Notes: a model not told the origin generated them from the sequence alone. Counted from the first letter of the stretch, positions 7,631 through 15,585 are shown. The stretch is 17,560 bases of DNA from CAKZSU01 sp044223895 (GCA_044223895.1 JBGALL010000036.1:1-17560); one strand, 5' to 3'. Program-made: numbers and translations.

Positions 7631-8874
7631 CCAAAAATTTCTATACGTTACTCCAACAGGAAATAGCCCGCATTGATGAAGCCAAGACCACCAAACGCAA
7701 AGAGCGAGTTATTGAAGGATTTACGGCAGAAGGTTCACCGAAAGCCAAAATCCAAGGAAAGGATTATTATATTTTCAATTCCAACGACTATTTGGGACTT
7801 CGTCACAACAAACAATTAAAAAAAGCTGAACATGAAGCCTCGAAACAGTTTGGGACAGGTCCTGGGGCTGTACGATTTATTTCGGGAACTCTATCAATTC
7901 ATAAAGAGTTAGAAAAAAGGGTAGCTGCTTTTCATAAACGAGATGATGCAATTATTATTTCTTCTGCGTTTGCTGCAAATTTGGCAGTAATGTTTTGTTT
8001 GTCTCAAGGATTGACCAAGAATTCTTTGGTTGACTCAGATGTGTTGATTATTTCTGATGCTCTCAACCACCGCAGTATTATTGACGGTGTTCGATTAACA
8101 GGTTTGTCGAAAGATCAACGGGTAATATTTGAACATATGAATCCCCAAAGTTTAGCGACAGTACTCGAAGAACACAAAGGAAAACATAAACGGGTTATTG
8201 TGGTTACCGATGGGGTCTTTAGTATGCTCGGTGAATACCAACATCTCAAACAACTCCGTGAAGTTATCTCACAATATGAATCTGAATTTCCTATGGGAAT
8301 CTTGCTGGTCGTAGATGATGCCCATGGTGTGGGTATTGCTGGTGCTACAGGAAGAGGAGTAGAAGAGATTGAACAAACCCAAGCTGATGTTTTGGTAGGA
8401 ACATTCGGGAAAGCATTTGGAGCTGATGGAGGTTATATAGTCGCCAACCAAACTATCATTGACTATTTACGAGAATCAGCCGCTACCTATATCTATTCTA
8501 ATTCTATTTCGCCAGGAACAGCCGGAGCAGCAGCAGCGGCAATTGCCCTCCTTGATGAGAAAAAAGGAGCTTCATTGCTCAAAAAATCTGTTCGTAATAC
8601 CAAATATTTTTCTAAACTGATGAAGCAGCAAAAGTTTGTTTTTTCTGCACCTTCATCACATCCAATTCAACCAGTCTTGATTGGTGATACGGCCAAAACC
8701 AAACAATATGTTGAGCAATTGTTTATCAAAGGATTCTTAGTAACTAATATTAGTTATCCAGTTGTACCACCAGGAAGGGACGAAATCCGAGTCCAGATAT
8801 CAGCCACACATACGGCTGAAGATATTGAAGCCTTGGTTGATGCCTTTGTTGATACCAGAAAAAATTTGGAATAA
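7627..8874 (+). CDS. kbl: 2-amino-3-ketobutyrate CoA ligase (glycine C-acetyltransferase)
   Basis: A 415-residue PLP enzyme of the alpha-oxoamine synthase family. It splits 2-amino-3-ketobutyrate with CoA into glycine and acetyl-CoA. Family marks are NSNDYLGLR (51-59), the ring-stacking H148 region (DALNHRSIIDG), D230/D231-A-H233 in VVDDAHGVGIAG, and the PLP-binding K262 in GTFGKAFGADGGY. The C-terminal IRVQISATHT is also typical. Close relatives in the family make 8-amino-7-oxononanoate (BioF) or 5-aminolevulinate, but the four-base overlap with a threonine dehydrogenase gene favours Kbl. An AAAGGAA stretch in the end of the dehydrogenase gene can serve as its Shine-Dalgarno site. It is slightly longer than E. 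coli Kbl (398). The reaction runs in the cytoplasm and would provide glycine and acetyl-CoA. Confidence 0.9.
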   Translation: MTKNFYTLLQQEIARIDEAKTTKRKERVIEGFTAEGSPKAKIQGKDYYIFNSNDYLGLRHNKQLKKAEHEASKQFGTGPGAVRFISGTLSIHKELEKRVAAFHKRDDAIIISSAFAANLAVMFCLSQGLTKNSLVDSDVLIISDALNHRSIIDGVRLTGLSKDQRVIFEHMNPQSLATVLEEHKGKHKRVIVVTDGVFSMLGEYQHLKQLREVISQYESEFPMGILLVVDDAHGVGIAGATGRGVEEIEQTQADVLVGTFGKAFGADGGYIVANQTIIDYLRESAATYIYSNSISPGTAGAAAAAIALLDEKKGASLLKKSVRNTKYFSKLMKQQKFVFSAPSSHPIQPVLIGDTAKTKQYVEQLFIKGFLVTNISYPVVPPGRDEIRVQISATHTAEDIEALVDAFVDTRKNLE

Positions 8875-8878
8875 TTGT

Positions 8879-8897
8879 TATACTGCTGATACGGAGG
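8879..8897 (+). promoter_or_regulatory. Possible promoter and Shine-Dalgarno site for the DinB-like gene
   Basis: TATACT at 8879-8884 is a good -10 box and would start a 16-nt leader that carries GGAGG at 8893-8897, 9 nt before the ATG at 8907. No clear -35 box is seen. The preceding gene ends only 32 bp upstream, so read-through from kbl is also possible. Confidence 0.4.
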
Positions 8898-8906
8898 AAA
8901 TAATCT

Positions 8907-9440
8907 ATGTATACAGCATTACAATATATTAAAGACCAACTCAAAAGTGCTCGAGAGACCTTTGAAGGAACTGCCAATGACATCCAACCTGACCATCTTC
9001 AAAAAGATCCCGGTGGGAAAGCATTTCCTCTGGGAGCCACCTATGCACATTTGGTCTTTTCCGAAGACGCAATCGTTCAAGGAATGATCCAGGGGAAAGC
9101 ACCCCTTTCTGAGACAACTTGGAAAGGAAAAACAGGAACCAATACTCCAATGCCAGCAATGGATCAAAATTGGGAACAGGCGAATGAAGTGTGGTCGAAA
9201 TCCGTAGTAGTAAATTGGGATGAACTTCGCACCTACAAAACTGCAGTGTTTGCTGCTACTGATACCTACATCAACAGCCTAAAAGACAGTGATTTAGAAA
9301 AAGTTATTGATTTAGGGGCATGGGGGAAGAAGACTGTGGCTGAGCTTTTGGGCTCGTTTATTATTGGCCATATGAACAGTCTAGCAGGAGAATTAGCGGT
9401 TCTCAAAGGAATTCAGGGTGCGAAAGGATATCCATTTTAA
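8907..9440 (+). CDS. DinB-like four-helix protein (DinB_2 superfamily)
   Basis: A 177-residue cytoplasmic protein resembling the DinB/YfiT-like four-helix bundle proteins, many of which bind a metal or act as thiol-dependent transferases. The first metal-ligand region is YAHLVFSED (H48) and the C-terminal one is GHMNSLAGELAVLKG (H155), the usual 'GH..H.Ge...LkG' ending with the second His replaced by Ser. A third ligand is not obvious, so metal binding may be altered. It has its own Shine-Dalgarno site (GGAGG) and perhaps a promoter. The next gene begins 1 nt after its stop. The biochemical role is unknown, and no link to threonine catabolism is implied beyond position. Confidence 0.7.
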   Translation: MYTALQYIKDQLKSARETFEGTANDIQPDHLQKDPGGKAFPLGATYAHLVFSEDAIVQGMIQGKAPLSETTWKGKTGTNTPMPAMDQNWEQANEVWSKSVVVNWDELRTYKTAVFAATDTYINSLKDSDLEKVIDLGAWGKKTVAELLGSFIIGHMNSLAGELAVLKGIQGAKGYPF

Positions 9441-9441
9441 T

Positions 9442-9831
9442 ATGGATCAATCCAGAAAACGATTAGATATTATCGATCAAATTCGAGATAGTGTTAGTAG
9501 TGCTTCACCGCTGACGGATCCCTTTTTATACTATCTTCCTGATCTGTTGGTGCAATCTGAGTTTTCAAATCTCCATTTAGATAATATTTTAACCTTTACA
9601 CAATATGCCCAAAATAACTATACCTCACCAATTTTGAAAGATGCGTTACATATCCTAAATCAAATGATTCAGAACCAAGATGGACGATTAAACCCGCCCG
9701 GTCCCCAAATGTTCTACAATACTCAATATTTTTTCTGGAAAGAATTAGGAGAACACACGCAGACAGCAGAAGTAATTGCCCATATTATAAATAAGGCAGT
9801 CTTCCAACTTGCTCTTGAGAATACCCATTAA
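9442..9831 (+). CDS. Small protein of unknown function
   Basis: A 129-residue protein I do not recognise. I chose the ATG at 9442, one base after the DinB-like stop. A GTG at 9418 in the same frame would overlap the upstream gene by 23 bp and add eight residues. It has no signal peptide or membrane helix and looks largely helical, with an aromatic segment GPQMFYNTQYFFWKELGEH near residues 88-106. It is probably translated with the DinB-like gene. Its stop overlaps by 3 bp the stop of the convergent MFS gene, so no terminator can lie between them. It could be a partner of the DinB-like protein; this is a guess from spacing. Confidence 0.6.
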   Translation: MDQSRKRLDIIDQIRDSVSSASPLTDPFLYYLPDLLVQSEFSNLHLDNILTFTQYAQNNYTSPILKDALHILNQMIQNQDGRLNPPGPQMFYNTQYFFWKELGEHTQTAEVIAHIINKAVFQLALENTH

Positions 9832-11064
9832 ATTATAGAATCTGAAGCAGTTTTTTGTTTTCTAGCTAAAATGATAAAGGGAATAGAAAAAAGTTGAATT
9901 ATTCCACCAACCATAAAAGAAGAAGCATATCCCGAAGTATCAGCTACCCGACCTAAGACAGGTTGTATAATAGCTCCTCCACTAGATCCCATAACAGAAT
10001 CAAATGATAACACGGTAGCTCGCTCTTGAGATGATATAAGACCATGTAAATATGCCTGACGAACTGGAGACACTGCTGCAAAAACAAGTGCCCAGATTAC
10101 AAACACGCTGATTGCAATCCAAAAATTGGCAGTCATCCCCACAAAGAATAATAAGCTCGTACTCAGTATTGTTCCAATAAAAATAATCGTCGTCCGACGG
10201 TGAAAATATCTCGAAATATAGGGAATAAAAAATCCACCGGCAATTTGAGCTAAGGCTACAATTGCCGCTAGGATTCCTGCTATTCCATAGGCCCTCTCGT
10301 TTCCGTAGAGATGGAGTAGATATGGTTGAGCAGCATAAAAATGCATAAAATCCTACTCCGCTTGTAAATGGAGCCATCAACATAATCCAGCGAATTGATG
10401 TATTTCGAAACCCATAAGAAGCAGACTTGATAAAGAGATTCTTCATATCTTGTACAGGATGAACCCCACGAACTGGAGTGAACCCCAAGTCTTTCATAAA
10501 AACTAGCGCAAATAGGAAGTTAACGATTAAAACAAGGGACCGCAGAAGATAGGGAATTCCTAAACTCGTCATCTGGGCAACTATACCTCCGGATACTGAA
10601 CCTATTAACATTGCTATACCCCCGACGATTTGACCTTTGGCAAATACATCATCCAGTTTTCCTTTAAATGAGGTATATTCCAGAGCATCGACTAACCAGG
10701 CTTCCGTCGCTCCTGAAAAAAAAGTAAACCCTAAACCTAGTAGCATAGAAGTAACTGCCCACATCCAAAAAGGCGCCATGGTATACCACGCCCACAGATA
10801 GAGGATGGTAGAAATAGCCAGGGTGATGGTACCTAAAACATACGAAGTTTTTCGACCCCAAGTATCAGCGACAATTCCTGTAGGGATTTCAAATAACACC
10901 TGACCGATGGTAAAAAAAGCATTAGCCAGAAATGCTTGAGCATTGCTCAATCCTGCATCGAGGAGAAATAAGGTATTAATTCCCCAAATAAATGATGCCG
11001 CTAGTGTATTAAGTAAGGTTAAACTCAAATAAACTCGTTGAATATGTTGCGACGTTGGTTTCAT
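9828..11064 (-). pseudogene. MFS transporter broken by a single-base frameshift
   Basis: A major facilitator superfamily permease, probably a drug exporter, read in two frames. The first 242 residues (from the ATG at 11064) carry the N-terminal helices and the motif-A-like loop GIVADTWGRKTSYVLG. Coding then shifts, and the rest (from about 10338 to the stop at 9828-9830) continues in the neighbouring frame with further membrane helices (GIAGILAAIVALAQIAGGFF and onward). The junction is a run of five T in coding sense (10337-10341). Dropping one T restores GVGFYAFYAAQPY without a gap, giving about 411 residues, the normal MFS length. Either the gene is newly broken or the base is a sequencing error. 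The ATG lies 2 nt after the YdeI-like stop, so it belongs to the marR operon. Confidence 0.85.
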
Positions 11065-11066
11065 AC

Positions 11067-11573
11067 TTAATAAATTTTTTCTTCTTTTTCTAGCATTTCT
11101 ATAATAGCTTTCATTCTACGTAATTTAGTCTCTTCTTTTTTGGCAGTTTTTATTCTCCATATAATTGCATAGGTATTTGTTTTATTCAGGGTTTTATAAA
11201 AAGCTTGAGCTTTTTTGTTTTTCTTAAGCATTTGCAAAAACTCATCTGGTGCTGTGGTGGTCGAAGGGGAGTCATAGGCAGCAGTCCAGCGACCATCTTT
11301 TTTAGCTTCTTCTACCTGCAACATACCAGCAGGTTTCATTTTACCTTCTTTGATAAGTCGCTCAATATACGATTTAGTCTGACTATCTATCCAGCCATAG
11401 CATAAAGCTTCTTCAAGTGCCTCGGCATAGACCACACTTACCTTCTGAGAATTTTTTTTATAAAAACGTAACCAGACACCTGATGATTGTTGGTGATTCT
11501 TCTCGAGCCAATCTCTCCATAACGCTGGTGAATTAAACAATAGGGTCGGGTAGTCAATAGCTGTACTTGGCAT
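11067..11573 (-). CDS. YdeI/OmdA-family (bacteriocin-protection) protein with internal deletion
   Basis: A 168-residue member of the YdeI / OmpD-associated family, linked in enterobacteria to resistance to cationic peptides. The N-terminal half shows WRDWLEKNH, GVWLRFYKK and VVYAEALEEALCYGWIDSQ. The C-terminal half shows IERLIKEGKMKPAG, DGRWTAAYDSPS and YAIIWRIKTAKKEETKLRR. Between residues 68 and 71 the family normally has about 25 more residues, including a QRFTPR...WSK.N segment; here they are missing in frame. The ATG at 11573 is preferred to a TTG at 11588, because TATAAT (11580-11585) stands 6 nt before the ATG and the TTG falls inside the promoter. It sits between the ABC exporter and the MFS gene in one operon. 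The role in antimicrobial resistance is inferred. Confidence 0.85.
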   Translation of the reverse strand: MPSTAIDYPTLLFNSPALWRDWLEKNHQQSSGVWLRFYKKNSQKVSVVYAEALEEALCYGWIDSQTKSYIERLIKEGKMKPAGMLQVEEAKKDGRWTAAYDSPSTTTAPDEFLQMLKKNKKAQAFYKTLNKTNTYAIIWRIKTAKKEETKLRRMKAIIEMLEKEEKIY

Positions 11574-11579
11574 AAACGA

Positions 11580-11585
11580 ATTATA
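11580..11585 (-). promoter_or_regulatory. -10 box (internal promoter) of the YdeI-like gene
   Basis: A perfect TATAAT on the minus strand ends 6 nt before the ATG at 11573. No good -35 is seen 17-18 bp upstream. It would allow the last two genes of the operon to be made without the ABC exporter. The same 6-nt spacing is found at five other starts in the window. Confidence 0.5.
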
Positions 11586-11603
11586 CAAAAAGATTCGAAA
11601 GCA

Positions 11604-13352
11604 CTAACTTGCGCGTTTTCCTTTTAGCAGCATATCAATTGCCTCTGTAAATGAACCGGCACGGGTGATTTCTCCGGCATTTACAAAGTAAATTTGATCA
11701 GCATTTTCTATGGTATTGAGTCTGTGAGCAATAATTACCTTGGTAGTTTCCTTAGGTAACTTCTCGAGGATTTCACCTAACATTTTTTCTGTCACTGTAT
11801 CTACATTCGCGGTCGCTTCGTCTAATATTAAAACATCCGGTCGTCTCAAAATTGCTCGCAAAAAAGCTATAAGTTGACGCTGTCCTAGACTGATTGTTTC
11901 ACCACGACCACTCACAACAGTTGCTAGCCCATCATCAAATCTTTTTAACATATCAGCTAACCCATGTTCACCAATAATTTCAATTAACTGATCGTCAGAA
12001 TATTTTTGATATTCATCGTTTCCGTAAAGAATATTATCTCGAACAGTACCAGTAAACAAAAATGGTTCCTGCAATATAAAACCAATAGCTTTGGCTCTCT
12101 TGTCAGCGGTATATGAGCGGATATCTTTTCCATGTAATAATACTGTTCCAGATGTAGGATCATAGAGTCGTGCCATCAGTGAAGCAGTCGTAGTCTTACC
12201 GCCACCCGTTGGTCCGACTAATGCATAGGTTTTACCTCTTTCCAAACCAAAATTAATATGTCTCAACACTTCTTTACCTTCATATCCAAATGATACATTT
12301 TCAAAAGTTAAGACATCGTCTGTATGTTGTTTACGTTCAGTAGATTCATGCTGAGTTAAATCTGAATGAAGTGACAATACTTGGGCGATTCTATCCCAAC
12401 CAGCTAAGGCGATTTGAAAAGAAGACCATAAGCCGGCAATTTGTCTAATTGGATCATAAAATCTGGTGAGGTATACAAAGTAACTTATCAAAAACCCGAT
12501 TGTGAATTGTCCCTGAATAATCAGGTAGACCCCGTAGAATAACACGATAATTTGTGCAATATTTGCAGCTAATCCATAGACCGGAGTGAAAATATTATTT
12601 GCTATACCAGCAGAAACAGCACTCCGGTAATTGGTTTGATTCACTTCTTGGAATCGCTTTCTAAAATAATCTTGGCGATTAAATGCAACAACAACTTTGA
12701 AATTATCAAGACTTTCGGCAATTTCTGCACTCATATTACCCACGGCTTTTAGATTTTCAGCATTTTTACCTTTAATCCAAGGGGAAAGAATCTGGGTGAA
12801 AATTACTATCAACACTGCTGGAGCAAGTGCCGCGGCACCGAGACGTAGATCTAATATCAATATAAATATGGCTGCTCCTATCATCATGAATATACTCCCC
12901 ACAAATTGCATTAAAGCACGAGAGAAAAAGTCATTGAGTTTATCGGTATCATTATTTATACGAGAAATCAGGTCGCCAGCTTTGTTTTGATTAAAAAAAG
13001 CCACCGGTAGCTCTTGCAATTTTTTAAATACACTATTCCTGAGAGTGAACAATAATCGTTGGCCGACCATTCCCATCATCTTTGTTTGGAAATAACTTGA
13101 AACAAAACCAATCAGATAGAGCATGAATAATAAGAAACACGCTGTGTAAACACCTAGGTAATTCTTTTGAGCAATAGCTGTATTTATGGTATCCCCGATG
13201 ATAATCGGGGTAACTAAGGTTACTCCGGTGTTCACCAATAATGATAGCAAGGCAAAGAACAACGTCTTTTGTTCACCTTTTAGCATCGGCAGAAACTTTT
13301 TCACTGCAGATAACGTTGATGTGTTTTTGGTAGCGTTAAGTGTGTATTTCAT
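11604..13352 (-). CDS. ABC exporter half-transporter, catalytic subunit (TM288-like)
   Basis: A 582-residue half-transporter from the ATG at 13352 (595 if the upstream ATG at 13391 is used; residue numbers here refer to the 595 form). A six-helix exporter domain (about 40-340) precedes the nucleotide-binding domain: Walker A GPTGGGKT (393-400), Q441, Walker B LILDE with catalytic E525, and switch H556 in IIAHR. The signature is degenerate, ISLGQ (500-504) instead of LSGGQ. Together with the upstream subunit this is the asymmetric pattern of heterodimeric multidrug exporters (TM287/288, LmrCD, BmrCD), in which this subunit supplies the active Walker B to the competent ATP site. The start overlaps the upstream gene by 17 bp (56 bp with the longer start), so the two are translationally coupled. 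Substrates are unknown. Confidence 0.93.
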   Translation of the reverse strand: MKYTLNATKNTSTLSAVKKFLPMLKGEQKTLFFALLSLLVNTGVTLVTPIIIGDTINTAIAQKNYLGVYTACFLLFMLYLIGFVSSYFQTKMMGMVGQRLLFTLRNSVFKKLQELPVAFFNQNKAGDLISRINNDTDKLNDFFSRALMQFVGSIFMMIGAAIFILILDLRLGAAALAPAVLIVIFTQILSPWIKGKNAENLKAVGNMSAEIAESLDNFKVVVAFNRQDYFRKRFQEVNQTNYRSAVSAGIANNIFTPVYGLAANIAQIIVLFYGVYLIIQGQFTIGFLISYFVYLTRFYDPIRQIAGLWSSFQIALAGWDRIAQVLSLHSDLTQHESTERKQHTDDVLTFENVSFGYEGKEVLRHINFGLERGKTYALVGPTGGGKTTTASLMARLYDPTSGTVLLHGKDIRSYTADKRAKAIGFILQEPFLFTGTVRDNILYGNDEYQKYSDDQLIEIIGEHGLADMLKRFDDGLATVVSGRGETISLGQRQLIAFLRAILRRPDVLILDEATANVDTVTEKMLGEILEKLPKETTKVIIAHRLNTIENADQIYFVNAGEITRAGSFTEAIDMLLKGKRAS

Positions 13353-15087
13353 AGTGACTAGTACTGTGTTGTGATTCATATAATTGGACATATTCTGGCG
13401 ATTGTTTCAATAAATCAGTATGTTTGCCAATTGCGATAATTTCACCTTCCATCAAGAGGATGATTTGATCATAATCGACAACCGAAGCTATTTTTTGAGT
13501 GACTGAAATCAATGTTAAATGCGGATAATTATGAGCGACATTATCTAAGATTGTTTGTTCAGTTTTAGTATCTACTCGGGCGGTAAAATCATCCAATAAT
13601 AAGACCTTGGGATTCAAGGCCAAAGCTCGAGCTAACATGATCCGTTGTTTCTGTCCCCCTGACAAACTGGTGCCTCGTTCAGAGATTATCGTATCCAGAC
13701 CTTGGGGAAGGGAAACAACGAAGTCACCCAATTCAGCAGTTTCTATGGCTTTCTGTAAATCTTCAGCACGAACACTTTCGCTAAAAGCAATATTTTCTCT
13801 AACCGTGACATTGAAGATAATACTGTCCTGAAAAACAAATCCTACCTGTTTATGAAATTGAGATGGGTCTAAATATTGTAGGGGAACATCGTCATAATAA
13901 ATTTCACCTTCTGTTGATTTCAATAATCCATGCAAGGTATACAGAAGTTGAGTTTTTCCTGCAGCAGTTGGCCCAATAATAGCCGTTTTAGTACCAGCTT
14001 TGATAGTAAAAGAAAGATCATCCAGGACATTTTTCTGACCATATTTTAAGGTAAGATGCGACACTGAAATATTCCCGGTAATATCTATAAGTTTTACATC
14101 CGTTTGGATAGGTGATTGAGCTGAAAGAATAGATTCTATACGTTCATATGAAGCAGAGGAACGAGAAATGACGCCACTCATAAAACCTATCATGATAATT
14201 GGAAAGATTAAAATCCCTACATAACTATTGAAGGCAGCAATACTTCCCAAGGTCATCGACCCGGTTATTACAAAATGGCCACCAAGTCCTACTATTAATA
14301 ATGTTGCCATACCTGCTACGAGAGTAATGACTGGAATAAGTATCGAGAAATAAGAGAGGATTTCAAAACCTATATTTCTTACGTTCGTATTTGCCAGACT
14401 AAACTTATCTTTCTCCTGACTTTGAGAATTGAGAACTCGAATGAGGGCAGATCCCAAAATACTTTCATTGATCACATTATTGAGCTGATCTATAATTTTC
14501 TGAGTTTTCATGAATAATTTTCTAACTCTTCCCAAAATCATAGAAAAGGTGATGGCAATAATGGGTACAATTAACAAAACACCGAGAGCTAATTGCCAAT
14601 CTGTCACCAGTAGTAAGATAGCTGCTCCAATTATGAGACAGATGGAAGAAATGATTGTTCCTATAGCTTGCGCTACAAATAATTTAACCGCATCTACATC
14701 CGAAGTGAGGTTAGTTAACAAAGCAGCCGGGGTAACTTTTTGAACAAAAGAAAATTCTTGTTCGGCTATTTTCGCGACTAATTTTTCGCGCAGATCTCTT
14801 CCTACAGTTTCAGAAGCATACGTTTGGAGAATATTTTGAATGTATGTAAATACAAAAACGAAGACAGCTACCACCACAAATTGCCAAAATAATCGTTGAC
14901 TATCAAATGTACCTGTGGTGTATGAATCAATCCCAAAAGCAATGATTTTCGGTGCACTAAGACTTATTAAATTTGCCAGTACAGTAAATATGATTAATAA
15001 AATAATAAATTTTTTGTATGCAAAAACCATACCAAACATAGTTGGTTTTTTGGGAGATGTGGTTGAGGTGTTGGTCTTGTCGTTCAT
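13336..15087 (-). CDS. ABC exporter half-transporter, degenerate-site subunit (TM287-like)
   Basis: A 583-residue partner of the next gene in a heterodimeric multidrug or peptide exporter of the plasma membrane. Six membrane helices lie within about 20-310. The nucleotide-binding domain has Walker A GPTAAGKT (372-379), Q420 and a canonical signature LSGGQ (475-479). However, Walker B ends LLLDD (D500 in place of the catalytic Glu) and the switch His is Q531 in ISVTQKI. These two changes are exactly those of the noncatalytic subunit in TM287/288-like exporters, so this is normal for the class and not decay. Its ATG overlaps the MarR stop (ATGA), and its 3' end overlaps the second subunit gene. 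It is therefore transcribed from the MarR promoter. Confidence 0.94.
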   Translation of the reverse strand: MNDKTNTSTTSPKKPTMFGMVFAYKKFIILLIIFTVLANLISLSAPKIIAFGIDSYTTGTFDSQRLFWQFVVVAVFVFVFTYIQNILQTYASETVGRDLREKLVAKIAEQEFSFVQKVTPAALLTNLTSDVDAVKLFVAQAIGTIISSICLIIGAAILLLVTDWQLALGVLLIVPIIAITFSMILGRVRKLFMKTQKIIDQLNNVINESILGSALIRVLNSQSQEKDKFSLANTNVRNIGFEILSYFSILIPVITLVAGMATLLIVGLGGHFVITGSMTLGSIAAFNSYVGILIFPIIMIGFMSGVISRSSASYERIESILSAQSPIQTDVKLIDITGNISVSHLTLKYGQKNVLDDLSFTIKAGTKTAIIGPTAAGKTQLLYTLHGLLKSTEGEIYYDDVPLQYLDPSQFHKQVGFVFQDSIIFNVTVRENIAFSESVRAEDLQKAIETAELGDFVVSLPQGLDTIISERGTSLSGGQKQRIMLARALALNPKVLLLDDFTARVDTKTEQTILDNVAHNYPHLTLISVTQKIASVVDYDQIILLMEGEIIAIGKHTDLLKQSPEYVQLYESQHSTSHYEIHT

Positions 15088-15515
15088 TGCTGGACTGTTC
15101 CACTTAAATCTTTTAGTATTTCACACAATTCACTCATTCGTTCTTTTTTTTGATTGGGAACTATTTCTTTTACCAAAAATTCTGCCCGTTCTAAGCCTTC
15201 TTCTAGTTTACGTTTTCCTCCAGGAGCAAGCAAAACATAACTTACTCTGGCGTCGTAAGGGTTGACTTCTTTTTTCACTAGGCCAACCTTCTCCATAGGC
15301 AACAGTATTCTGGTTATTCCTGAAGCTGTGAGACCTAATTTACCAGCGAGATCTATCCTGCGCAGTTTTTCTTCGTGTGCATGAGCCAAGCTATAGAGAA
15401 TGATAAACTCATTAAATCCTAGTCCACCTAAACTACCATCAAACTTTCTCATGAGCAACGATTGTAATTTCGCCAGATGAAAGACAAATTTTAATGACGG
15501 ACTTGCAGTGTTCAT
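15084..15515 (-). CDS. MarR-family transcriptional regulator
   Basis: A 143-residue winged-helix regulator of the MarR type, normally a dimer that represses transporter genes until a toxic ligand binds. The DNA-binding core spans about 36-98: LRRIDLAGKLGLTASGITRI (recognition helix about 62-75), then the wing with the family's D-x-R motif (D88, R90 in PYDARVSYVLL). Flanking helices (about 5-30 and 100-140) form the dimer interface. The start ATG at 15515 has no Shine-Dalgarno site and lies 6 nt after the -10 box. Its own promoter contains a perfect palindrome, so it very likely represses itself and the downstream exporter. It overlaps the first ABC gene by four bases (ATGA). Confidence 0.93.
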   Translation of the reverse strand: MNTASPSLKFVFHLAKLQSLLMRKFDGSLGGLGFNEFIILYSLAHAHEEKLRRIDLAGKLGLTASGITRILLPMEKVGLVKKEVNPYDARVSYVLLAPGGKRKLEEGLERAEFLVKEIVPNQKKERMSELCEILKDLSGTVQQ

Positions 15516-15551
15516 ACTTGAAATATACTTGATTACTCAAGTATTTGTCAA
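15514..15551 (-). promoter_or_regulatory. marR promoter with palindromic operator
   Basis: On the minus strand the -35 is a perfect TTGACA (15546-15551), the spacer is 18 bp and the -10 is TATATT (15522-15527), 6 nt before the ATG. The spacer holds a perfect palindrome, ATACTTGA-N4-TCAAGTAT (15525-15544), overlapping the -10 box. A further identical half-site (15514-15521) lies 11 bp away and overlaps the start codon. A MarR dimer there would block the polymerase. Known MarR boxes have this TTGA/TCAA form. Confidence 0.75.
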
Positions 15552-15577
15552 ACAACACATGTAGTAACAGTACGCTA

Positions 15578-15585
15578 TCAAGTAT
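15578..15585 (+). promoter_or_regulatory. Extra MarR half-site in the divergent intergenic region
   Basis: TCAAGTAT, identical to the half-site of the marR palindrome, lies 41 bp from the corresponding arm and on the Nudix-like gene's side. Its other arm is not conserved. It might help repress both divergent genes, or be chance. Confidence 0.3.

Noticed and set aside
9828..10346. Second half of the MFS gene as an independent small membrane protein starting at ATG 10346
   Set aside because: It continues the fold of the upstream frame exactly across a T5 run and has no own ribosome site; it is better read as one broken gene.
11574..11588. TTG at 11588 as the start of the YdeI-like gene
   Set aside because: It lies upstream of a TATAAT placed 6 nt before the ATG at 11573, the same layout as at other genes, and homologs do not need the extra residues.
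13353..13391. ATG at 13391 as the certain start of the second ABC gene
   Set aside because: It would overlap the first ABC gene by 56 bp; the ATG at 13352 gives a more typical N-terminus, though the longer form cannot be excluded.
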